Assembly: GCA_907165135.1 (NCBI GenBank)
Contig: OU015568.1
Coordinates: forward strand, 5,898,501 to 5,962,500
Direction of reading: 5' to 3'
DNA from: Oikopleura dioica
Lineage: Eukaryota; Chordata; Appendicularia; Copelata; Oikopleuridae
Length of the DNA stretch: 64,000 nucleotides
Shown here: positions 22,748 through 31,802 of the stretch, piece by piece
Layout of the letters: every line of letters begins with the position of its first letter
How positions within the stretch are numbered: position 1 is the first letter of the stretch
The notes under the pieces: generated by a model
The model's database searches: none
What the model was told of the DNA's origin: nothing
The model's input: only the letters and a program-made list of their open reading frames with translations
Position numbers and translations under genes: made by a program

Positions 22748-25246
22748 TCAAAATACAAATAAATTAAACGAAAAATATATTTTTATTTCGCCTTTAATCA
22801 GTGAACAATCGCTGTCGAAATCATCTTCGTCCTTCTCCATGTTTCCGCTGCCCAAAGTAGGGGTATTTCGATCTGGACCGCGGCCATCCCACAGATATTG
22901 ATTGATCAAGAAAGCGTGTTTCTGCAAAAAATAATTTGACTTTTTATTATTTTTTGATATTTTCTCACCACTTTGTTGCTTTCGACGGCTTCAAAGTACA
23001 TTTTGGTGAATACAGGCTCGTCCAGTTTGTTTGGACACCATTTGCTTCCGAGATACCCCTCTAAACCTGTTTCGTTTCGAGTAGCACTAGAATTTTGCAT
23101 GAAAAAGGCTTCAACACTGACAATAAAGACACCTGTCGAAAGAGTGAATTCGTCCAGTGTCGTAGTAGTGCTGCATTCTCTCTTCGTATGGCATTATTCT
23201 CATAATTTTTGCGAGTAATTTGCCTTCTTTTCCCGTGACCGGAACCTCGATTCCCTTCTGCATCTCTTCCGCTACATATGATTGAATTTCGTCTATCAAA
23301 TCCTTGTATTTTCTTAAATTTTCATTCTTCAACGCCAAATTGTTGAGTTCAAAGGGGTCGTTTTTCAGATTATAGAGTGAAAATCCAGAACTTCGAATCA
23401 TCTCGCCAACTTCTTTGTTCGGCTGAGGATCAGACAAATCCCAAACTTTTCTCATGTACTTTTCTCTTTTACTCGGATCCGGGAAAAGAAACTTCGTGTG
23501 CTCGTAGTTTGACCATCCTTCGGGACATTGGGTATTTCCGATGAGCTTTGATTGATAGTTCATAAACTTGAAATCTCCGAAACGCACAGCGTAAGTTGTT
23601 TTCCAGGCAAGATTTTCTTCGTGCCATTTGTGTAAAATCGCGTAAATAAATTTATCTCTGATTTGAGAAACAGTCGAGTTCTCGAAAAGCGCGTGTTGGT
23701 CGATTCCATCGAGATTTCTTGGCAGCGGTTTATTGTAACCTTTCGAGAGCTTTGAGAGCCGAAAATTTTTTGATTGAAAAAATTTTCTTGGGCTCTTTCC
23801 TGCGAAATGAAGAATGGTCGGAAAAAGTCCATGATGTTGATAATTCCGTCGATATTTCTCGAATGAAATTGCCTTTTAGTTGAATAGATCCAACTCGGAC
23901 TCAGGGTTCCTCCTTCAGTCAGGACGCTTTTATATCCTTTGTAGGGAAAACTGCATCCTCGTGGACCTTTTTCAAGACTGTCATAGGCCTGGAGGGCGCC
24001 CCCGTTGTCGGATTGAAAAATTACGATGGTTTCTCGGTCGAGTTTTGATGCTTCTTTGATGACACTTTCCATGGCGATGTCAATTGATTTCACAGCGGCG
24101 AGTTGCATTCGTCGGGTACTTGGTAAATCAGGATAAAGAGCGTCCATTTCATCCTGAGGATGGCGTCTTTTTTCAAAGATTGAAGACCTTCCTTACCTTC
24201 AAAACTTGTGGAGCAGCGACTATTTCATGCGGAGCATTAAAAGCAAGATACACAAAATTCGGCTGATCTGCATTTTCTCTCAAAACTTTGTTCGTTCTGT
24301 CCTGGGGTCGGCATCCGTGCACGGCGCCCGGGGCACGTGCCCCGCCCCGCTGCCCCGAATGCCCCGTTTTTTACAACGGGGCGGGACGGGGCACCGATTG
24401 TATGGTGCCCCGTTGTGCCCCGCTTCACTATTCTTGGTAAAATTGAGGTTCTAGAAATGGATTTGTGGCTCAGGGGCACACGGGGCAAACGGGACACGCG
24501 GGGCGGGGCGGGGCACCATGATTCGACGCGCCGATGCCGACCCCAGGTTCTGTTACTCCAAGTGTACGAAGCGAACTCGAAGCCGTTCTCAGGAATGTGC
24601 GGCTCTCCGTTTAGAAAATGATTCAGATAGTTTCTAAGATGCCCTGAAGCAGCATGAGTATGGTAGTCGACTGCACCACCATAATGACTTTAAATCAGCT
24701 GAAATCAAAGCGAGAATGAGAACCTACCCTAGAAAAGTGTCAAATCCTCGATTCTGCGGGAGAAATGAGTCATTGCAATATCCAAGGTGCCATTTGCCCA
24801 CTGCATGAGTTGTGTATCCGATCTTTTTCAGGTATTCTGGCAGAAGTTTCTCCTTGAGGCTGAGTCCATTTGGAACTTCGGAAGAAAGAGGGTCCGTCCC
24901 AAGGCCGTATCGGAAAGCATACCTACCAGTGAGCAGCTGAGCGCGCGAAGGAGTGCATCTTTCCAAGAATTTCGCATTTTAACGATTCAAGCCTTGAATT
25001 TCAAGGATCCTTCATTCTAGTTATTTTAATTCTCTTCCTATGAGTTGAATAAGAGTTTCTCAATTTGCTGGCTCTGCCCGTTTCAATCAAATCCGCCATA
25101 AAAGGCGTCGAATTAACGGCTTTGTTATTCCAAGTGACATCTGACCATCCCAAGTCGTCAGTAAGCACAAAAATTATATTTGGTCTCTCATCTGCTGATA
25201 CCCACGATTCGATAAAAATCAGAAGAAAAAAAGGAAGGGTAATCAT
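22748..25246 (-). CDS. Arylsulfatase copy 2, inverted paralogue of copy 1, interrupted by an element
   Basis: Same exon plan as copy 1: 25246-25038, 24958-24728, 24687-24197, 24153-23800, 23739-23133, 23086-22969, 22921-22748. The signal peptide, LTDDLGWSD, CTPSRAQLLTGRY, AVGKWHLGY and QSDNGG are intact. Introns 1 and 4 are GA-AG as in copy 1. Two defects relative to copy 1: exon 3 contains a 247-base palindromic insertion (24301-24547) with a TTCTGT duplication, a net +253 bases; and a T run near 23828 has five T instead of six, a -1 shift. The gene is either a young pseudogene or is rescued by splicing out the insertion, with the T-run difference a sequence error. The C-terminal exon is longer than in copy 1. 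Confidence 0.85.
24301..24547. mobile_element. GC-rich palindromic element inserted in a sulfatase exon
   Basis: Perfect outer arms CCTGGGGTCGGCATC and GATGCCGACCCCAGG; GGGGC/GCCCC-rich interior with further inverted motifs (GGGGCAC, CGGGGCAnnnCGGGGC). Flanked by TTCTGT on both sides (24295-24300 and 24548-24553). The paralogous exon in copy 1 has one TTCTGT-equivalent and no insertion, so the boundaries and the 6-base target duplication are certain. The end sequence resembles that of the CCTGAGTCAGG family (CTGGGxTCGGCA). Confidence 0.93.
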
Positions 25247-25489
25247 TTTCTCTTTGATCGGAAAAAATATTATTTGAGCGTGATTTTTTAAAAAGGCCGA
25301 AAATTATCTCATCTCCGAATCTGTTTTTCTGAGATTTTCAAAATATGAATTTTCTTCCATGCGCGCTTTTTGGATCCGAAGTTCTAGTTTTGGAACTTTT
25401 TGCAAGGATAAATCAGATAAATAACCAAGGAAAAATCTACATTCTGATTGCCTCGGTTTTGCTGAGCCTGATTTATTTTGAGGTAGTTT

Positions 25490-25775
25490 TCATTAGGCTA
25501 AGCTTACTTAGCTTAGATAGAAATAAATAAGCTTAGCTAAGCTAAATTGAATCGCTTGGCTAAGTTAAACTTAGCTCAAAAATTTAAGCTAAGACTAACT
25601 AGCTTCAACATGATTTTAGCTAAGTTTGCTTAGCTTACTTAAATAACTTATTCCGAATAAGCTTAGGGCGCCTAAGTTAGGGGGAGATACGACTAAGCTT
25701 TGCTAAGCTTAGTATTTTGAAAGAAAAAAATTCAGCTAAGCCAAGCTTAGCTTCATTTTTCAAGCCGAATACTGA
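25490..25775. repeat. Degenerate AGCTTAGC/GCTAAGCT array
   Basis: Many copies of AAGCTTAGC, GCTAAGCT and TTAGCTAAG in both orientations over about 280 bases, upstream of sulfatase copy 2. The pattern (AGCTNAGCT) parallels the GCTCA array at 30425-30780. Confidence 0.75.
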
Positions 25776-26131
25776 AAAATAATTTCATTATTTGCTAGAA
25801 TTAAAATTTTATGAAAAATATTTTTTTATCAAAACAGAAATTATAAAAACGATGCTCCTGAAAATCTTTCCAGAAGCCATTGAATTTGAAGTAGTCTTCT
25901 GAGCAGCGCTTGTTTGAAATTTGCTTGGCGATTGAGCAAATCTTGTCCGAACATTTAAATTTTCATTTTGATTTCTTTGCTTGTTTGAGCATTTCTAATT
26001 TCGAGATATCAAACCATAGCGACAGAGAAAAAATTAAAAAGCGCTAGAGGAGCTGTTCAAACAGAAAATTTGAAACAGAAATCAGAAGACAATTGTTTCG
26101 AATTTGTAAAAACGAAAACGAAGAAAGAAAC

Positions 26132-27724
26132 ATGATGATTGAAATGAACTCGAACAATGACCTGGGACTCATTGCCGAGGAGGCCTCTATTCCAGAGATT
26201 GACGAGTCTAAGGTAACACTCGCAACAAGAAAACCTGAGTCAGGGTCAAAAAGACCTCTTACTAGAAAGCGCGTAGCGGCTTTTTTCTAGGACGAATTCG
26301 CTTTGCTATTTTTTTGATGAATTTTCAAATCCTGGCGAAGCCGCCCTGCGGCTTTCTTTAAAAATTAAGCCGCTCTGCGGCTATAAATCAAAATTTCTCA
26401 GACCCTGAATCAGGTTTTCTACACAGGCTAGATGAGCGCCAATTTGATTCATAAACTTCTGCTTTATTGGGGGGATACCCTTAATCTTCCCTTACTCATT
26501 TTCCAAAGGAAAACTCCTTATTTTCCGAACCGTTAACCTACCACCGCCCTTTGGTCCATTTCCGACCAATCTCCCTGCCCGAGGTAAAAAAAACAAGTCC
26601 ATGCATAGAAATATCTTATTATTTGTATGCCCTTAAATGTCCTGACTCCCAGGCATGCGAAAATCTAAAGTTAATACTTCAGATGTTCAAATAAATTCTC
26701 TTCCGGCGTGAAGAAAATTCATTTTTTTAAAAATTCAAAATTGCAAAATTTCAAAATCAGAAATTTCAAAAAACAAATATTTCATTCTTCCTTCTTTTTT
26801 TTTGGAATCCGTTTTCGTTTTCTTCCTTGATCAGCAATTTTTGTTGACAGAACTCTTCAAAAAGTCGATTTTTGTCAGAAAGAAAAATACAGTTCTGAAG
26901 TTGTTCGCTTGATAATGTCATGTTGATTTTGACGTTATCGCAGGAGATGAAATTTTTTTTAAGAAAACACGAAGGCTCAGTCGGAGATTTTCAAGGGCAT
27001 TTATTGGCAAAGCAAGGAGACATACGATGACGGAATTGGTTGAAGATCGAAATTCTAGGAAAAGATTTGAAAAATAGAAGAGCTCGCTTTCGGGGCTAAA
27101 AAAGCCGCGCGCTGCTAATTTTCGAAAAAATTTTCTTTCTCATAATCTTCGAGGGAGAAAAGACTTAAGCCGCGCTTTTTGCGGCTTTTTTGTTTTTTTT
27201 GCTCGAAGCCGCAAGCGGCTTTTCGTCTATTTGTTAGCAAATTGAAGAAAAAGACTAGAATTTTAATCAAATTTATCCGCATGCGGCTTTTTGAAAATTA
27301 GGCCCAGTTTTCAAAATCTTGAAAAGACGAAGTTCCTTAAAATTTGGCCGAGAGGAAACTCAAACTAGCACAGGTAAATTTCAAATTCGCCAAAAATGCA
27401 AAACTCTTTCTTATTTTATTCGTTTGCACTTTTTCGAAAATTCTCGTTTTGTTTAAAAAGTTGTAAAATTTTACGCGATAATGAGCTTCTTTTCCACTTT
27501 GATCGTAAATTTGAAGCTCATCCGGCTTCGTTTTTGGGGCGGCAGCGATCTGATTCCGTGACGTCGGGAACAACTGCTGCGGATGGGAGAAGGGGAAGTC
27601 TGCTTTTTGGAAATCGGCGAAATTCTAGCGTTAGGAATCGTTGCGAAAATGAACCTTTTAGAAAGTTTAATTTCACGTCGCTTTTCGACCTCGTTTTGAA
27701 TGAAAATTCGGCAACGCTGATTTG
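26132..27724 (+). CDS. Tentative small gene, unknown product
   Basis: Exon 26132-26212 (starting MMIEMNSNNDLG, acidic, ending IDESK before GTAACA) and exon 27546-27724 (starting RSDSVTSG after CAG) join in phase 0 and end at a stop. The second exon has basic-Ser motifs (RRGSL, RRNSS) that resemble phosphorylation sites for basophilic kinases. The intron holds a CCTGAGTCAGG element. About 86 residues; other exons may be missed. The function is unknown. Confidence 0.33.
26224..26432. mobile_element. CCTGAGTCAGG palindromic element, copy 12
   Basis: Left arm AAGAAAACCTGAGTCAGGG, right arm CCTGAATCAGGTTTTCTACA, interior with three GCGGC hairpins. It begins shortly after the putative donor at 26213. 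Confidence 0.75.
27100..27290. repeat. GCCGC/GCGGC hairpin cluster without outer arms
   Basis: AAAAGCCGCGCGCTGC, TTAAGCCGCGCTTTTTGCGGCTT, CGAAGCCGCAAGCGGCTT and CCGCATGCGGCTTTT in under 200 bases. It lies in the intron of the tentative gene at 26132-27724. Confidence 0.65.
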
Positions 27725-27854
27725 AGGGCTTTGGCCGATTCGAAATTCCGCTCTGCGGTCAAAAACACCATCATGGTAGAGTAACCGACCGATTAAATTC
27801 GAGACCGAGACACATTTCTATTTGTGTTTTCGAGGGATTAGCGATGCAATATGA

Positions 27855-28160
27855 AGCGAAAATCGATGAAAACTGAGCTCTTTATTTGCCTTTATTACGA
27901 GAAAATAACAGTATTTGAAAGCCAAGAAGCTGAGGTTCATTTTGACTATCGACAGTAGGGAGGTTCAGTCATGCCCTGAGGGGGTTTCGGAGCTCCAAAG
28001 TCATGTAAGTATAGGATATCCAAAAAAAGCCCTCGGGGCATGCTTGACCCCCCCTACTGTCAATAGTGGAAATGATCCTGAGCTTTTGGGCTTTCTATAA
28101 CTGTTATTCTCCTGTAACTGGGGCAAGTAGGAGCTCAGTTTCAACGATTTTCTCCAGGAA
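27855..28160. mobile_element. Imperfect 300-base inverted repeat
   Basis: GAAAACTGAGCTC near 27868 is mirrored by GAGCTCAGTTTCAACG near 28132; inner arms AATAACAGTA/AACTGTTATTCTC, CTATCGACAGTAGGGAGG/CCCCCCTACTGTCAATAG and GCATGCC/GGGCATGC follow. No coding capacity; MITE-like, a different family. Confidence 0.6.
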
Positions 28161-28837
28161 AACATATTGCCAATATACCAAGTTTGAGTATATTTAGGAA
28201 AAACATCCTTTTTCAGAAACAGCGGGCAACGGTGTTTCCTATCACGCGATTTAGAATCGTTTTGAAGGAGTTTATGATGGTAAAATTGTCGATAAACAAA
28301 AGCAACAATCAATATTCTTTTTCAAAAATAATCATTAGCCGAAAAGTGAATAGCCAAATTCAGAAAAATCAGTCTTATTCCCTCAGAAATCGGTTTTATG
28401 ACGAATCGACGAGCTAGTATGACGGTAAGAAACGAAAACAATCAGTTGAAAAGAGCGTCGAATACAGGAGCAATACTGTAACTTGCTTTGTTTAGAATAG
28501 ATTGACAAACGATGGAAGGACATTTTCAGGCCTGCCGATGACATTTTACAACCCGGAATATCAAGGAACGGGTCAGATTTTGATTTTTTGAGGTGGTTTT
28601 GAAATTCTAGCCAATGTTTTCAAGCCTTTAGTCGACTATTTAAAATAAAAACTCGATTAAATTTTTGACCAGTCGAAAATTTCAGGGAAAAAGTCGAAAA
28701 AATCGGGAAAATTGAAAAATTTGCCGAGGAAAAATCAACATTTTCGACAAGTTTTTCGACTTTTCCGACATAATTCTCGACAAAATCAATCAATTTGTCG
28801 ACCAGTCGAAATTTTTGTCGACAAACTTCACCCTGGA

Positions 28838-28934
28838 CTTGGCAACCTGTGTTGAAAACCTGAGTCAGGTTTGATAAATAATTGAAAAGGTTATTTTGCC
28901 TGACTCAGGTTTTCTACACAAGTTGCCGAGCCCA
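28838..28934. mobile_element. CCTGAGTCAGG palindromic element, copy 13
   Basis: Ends TTGGCAACCTGTGTTGAAAA and CTACACAAGTTGCCGAGCCC with intact cores and a short AT loop; ends in CCCAG, a possible acceptor, just before an open stretch that may be the N-terminal exon of the Tctex gene. Confidence 0.85.
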
Positions 28935-30051
28935 GCCTTGAGCGCCCAAAAGTGCCGAGACATATTTTTCGCACACGTGAGCATTTTCACAGGACGGCCA
29001 AATCCTCGGATCCGAAGTCCTTGGCGCATCATCCGAATTCGCTTAATTTTAATTCGCCCGGATCAATTCGGCGATCGGAATTTCACTCAGCGCCCAGATC
29101 TTCGGATTTCTCCGATTTCAAATTTTCAAAGCCAGTTTCCTTGCTTTTTTCAAAAAGGATTTAAAAAGCTCTGAGCCTGGGAAAAAGAACGTGAATTGTT
29201 CGAAAACACCTACAAGCTCAATCCAGATCGCAAATTCAAGTAAGTTTGTTTTTCTTGAGCAGCATCTTTTCTTCAAGAGCATACTGTCACGAATGACTGT
29301 TTGTTGTTTGTGAAGCTGGGTAAAGAGAGAGTTCCAGGAGAGTTTGTACTTTACAAACAAATTTATCACTTGATGAACAGCTTCAAAATAAACACTGATG
29401 TATCGAAAGCAATTCATTTTATTACAGTAGTTTTCGATACGAAAAGCGCGAGTATACTCGGGCACGTGGGTTTCTGGGCTTGGAAACCTGTGTAGAAAAC
29501 CTGAGTCATAAATTAAAAGGTTATTTTGCATAGCCGCTTCGCGGCTTCGTCTCTTAAAAAAGCCGCTCCGCGGCTTTTCATTAAAAATCTTCAGAATCTT
29601 TAAAATTCAAGATCAAAATAGGATCGTAAATTTTGCTGTGACTGGAAGACTGTGGTCAATTGGACATTTGTTGATAATTTTTTTTATAACTTTGTATTTC
29701 AGCGTGGCAAATGTCAAGCCCCTTATCGCGGCTACAGTGGCGAAATTTGCGGAGAACTCGAGCTACAGCCACTACCACGCCCAGAGCCGCGTGGGAATGA
29801 TGTGCGACAGGGTGCGAGAAGAACTCAAGCAGTTTGGCTACGCGCGCTATCGATACATTATTTCAGGTTTGGAAATTTTTCTCGATCGAAAATCCCGATT
29901 TTCAGGCTTCATCGGGGAACAAGGAAGACACGGACTGCACATCGCTTCGAGATCGCTCATCAACGACACTTTCGACCGCTCCTTCGAAATTTCAATCAAC
30001 ACGCCGAAATGCATCACCATTTGTACTGTCCACGCCATTTTTACTGAATAA
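28935..30051 (+). CDS. Tctex-type dynein light chain
   Basis: Tctex1-domain protein of dynein motors, cytoplasmic or ciliary. Supported exons: about 29177-29239 (ELFENTYKLNPDRKF, the usual start of the domain), 29703-29866 (NVKPLIAATVAKFA to FGYARYRYII) and 29906-30051 (GEQGRHGLHIASRSLI and a final IFTE). The motifs GEQxxxGxxIASR and the C-terminal strand are typical. The intron 29867-29905 is only 39 bases. The N-terminal part is uncertain: a Ser/Pro-rich open stretch at about 28950-29160 could be the disordered N-terminus found in ciliary Tctex proteins (Tctex1D-type), but its junctions were not resolved. The gene ends 128 bases before the next gene on the same strand. Confidence 0.78.
29474..29590. 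mobile_element. Half CCTGAGTCAGG element with GCGGC hairpins, copy 14
   Basis: Left arm CTGGGCTTGGAAACCTGTG then CCTGAGTCAT; hairpins TAGCCGCTTCGCGGCTTCG and AAAGCCGCTCCGCGGCTTTT follow. The right arm is absent. It lies in the Tctex gene intron 29240-29702. Confidence 0.75.
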
Positions 30052-30179
30052 AAAAACGTAAATCAAAACGCGCCGCGCTAATCCGAAATCAACAGCGCCA
30101 TCTGAGCGGTTCACGAAATTCTCAAAATTCTCCTTGCTTTTCACTTTGTGAAAAAAATACAAAGAGAAAGGCTGAAAAG

Positions 30180-31620
30180 ATGAAAATCGCACACTTTGGA
30201 ATTTCGGGAGTTTTGGGAAGCTCGCTGCTGAAATTCGACTTGGCGGAAAGAACGAGAATAATGGAGCAAAGCTTGAGTTTGAGAAGATGGGACAATTTTT
30301 ATGAAATGTTTATGGCCAAATACGACTTTGTAAGTAGAAATCACTCTTTTCTATTTCAGTCTCGGCTCGGCAACCTGTGTAGAAAAACTGAGTCAGGGTC
30401 TGAAAGATAATTTTTTAGAGTTGCAAATTTGCTGAGCTGAGTGAGCTGAGCAGTCGCTCAGCTCAGTGATTTTGGAAAATGATCTGATCTGCTCCGCTCA
30501 GCTCAGCTCAGACAATTATCACTTGGCTCAGCTCAGCTCAATGATTTTAATACAATTATTCTACCGAAAAACAGTAAAAACAGCTCAGCTCAGCTCTAAT
30601 AAGGGTCCGCTCAGCTCAGCTCAAAGCTCTTAATCAAACGGTCTGCTCAGCTCAGCTCCGCTAAATGACCTCTGAAAAAAGCCAGCTCAGCTCAACTCAG
30701 GTCAGTTACCTCGAAAATAAACCAGCTCAGCTCAGAGAAATTTTTACTCAGGTCAGCTCAGCTAAGAAAAATTAATCAAAATTTGCAACTCTGGAAAGAT
30801 CTAAAACAAGAAGCCGCGTAGCGGCTTTTTTTTTGCTTTCTTCTTTGCGGCTTCGCAAAATAACATCTCCAAGCAATTTTGCGGCTTCTTATTGGAGATT
30901 TTTTCGACCTGACTCAGGTTTTCTACACAGGTTTCCGAGCCGAACTGAAACACAGAAGAGTGATTTTCTCCATGTCCATATTCTCCTTCTTTTTTCTAAC
31001 GTTTCTTCTCTAGACCGATTTGATGGAGATCTACAGCTACGGATGCTACTGCCTGAGCATGGGCGACCGACCATTGAGCGGCACAAACGCGAATCGACCT
31101 CCAGTCGACGCCCGGGACGAGCAGTGCAAAGCCTGGACTACTTGCTACAAGTGCGCCAGAATCGACGTCAACAAGAATTGCCAGCCGGAACGAGTCAACT
31201 ACAGCGTATGATAAAATTTTATTTTGATGATGTATTTTTTAATTGAAGTGGTCGATGGACGAAAACAACAACATCGTCTGCGCCGCCGACAACAATCCCT
31301 GCAAAGCGGCGATTTGCGAGTGCGACAAATATTTCGTCGAAAACTTCAAAAGCATCGATCACACTTTCAATACTGATTTTAGGTAATGCTTTATTGGAAA
31401 CATCATTTTATCTTTCAATTTTTCATTTAGCGAATTCCACGGATTTGAGCGTCAACAAAACTGCTACACCTCACGTGACTCTTCTGGCTCGAACGGCTCC
31501 GGAAACAGCAATACAGTGACTTTGGAGTGCTGCGGCGAGGCGGGTAAGCGAGAGTTTTTCAATTCAGAAACGAAAATGTGCTGCGCTGATGGATCTATCA
31601 AGCCGCTTGGGCTTTGTTAG
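30180..31620 (+). CDS. Phospholipase-A2-like secreted protein lacking the catalytic pair
   Basis: Exons 30180-30329, 31014-31205, 31249-31382, 31431-31543, 31568-31620, all GT-AG and in phase. The fold signature is the calcium-loop motif YGCYC followed by PPVDARDEQCKAW-TTCY; in active PLA2 this is PVD-xxDxCC-xxHDxCY. Here the catalytic His and Asp are Trp and Thr, so lipase activity is not expected. About a dozen and a half cysteines are spread over the mature chain (CAADNNPCKAAICECDKYF, LECCGE, KMCCADG). PLA2-fold proteins without activity act as matrix proteins elsewhere (otoconin-90); a role in the extracellular house or another matrix is only inference. A classical signal peptide is not obvious in exon 1. 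Intron 1 (684 bases) holds a palindromic element carrying a GCTCA array. Confidence 0.78.
30354..30950. mobile_element. CCTGAGTCAGG palindromic element, copy 15, expanded by a GCTCA array
   Basis: Long ends TTTCAGTCTCGGCTCGG and CCGAGCCGAACTGAAA. The centre holds about 350 bases of GCTCAGCTCA-type repeats (30425-30780) and then GCGGC hairpins. TTGCAAATTT at 30421 is mirrored by AAATTTGCAA at 30780, so the array sits in an inner inverted repeat. Confidence 0.85.
30425..30780. repeat. Degenerate GCTCA/AGCTCAGCTC array
   Basis: Over 25 copies of GCTCAGCTCA or close variants, interrupted by AT-rich spacers. Nested inside palindromic element copy 15 in a PLA2-like gene intron. Confidence 0.85.
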
Positions 31621-31802
31621 AGAGAGATGCTTTTTTTAAATTGTACATTTTATTTGAAATAAACTCAAAATTTGTTAATTTATTTGTTTTATTAGTGAGA
31701 ATACGCGTGCAAAATTACAGAGAAAATTTTTTGGAAAGAAGGCCAACTGAGACTGAAGCTTAAATTTTACTAGAATTTATTCAAAAAAATTTGGCTTACT
31801 GT

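Noticed and set aside
24237..24497. Minus-strand frame crossing the sulfatase insertion as a real protein extension
   Set aside because: It leaves the sulfatase frame after the element and stops soon; the element-encoded part is Pro/Arg/Gly-biased palindrome translation.
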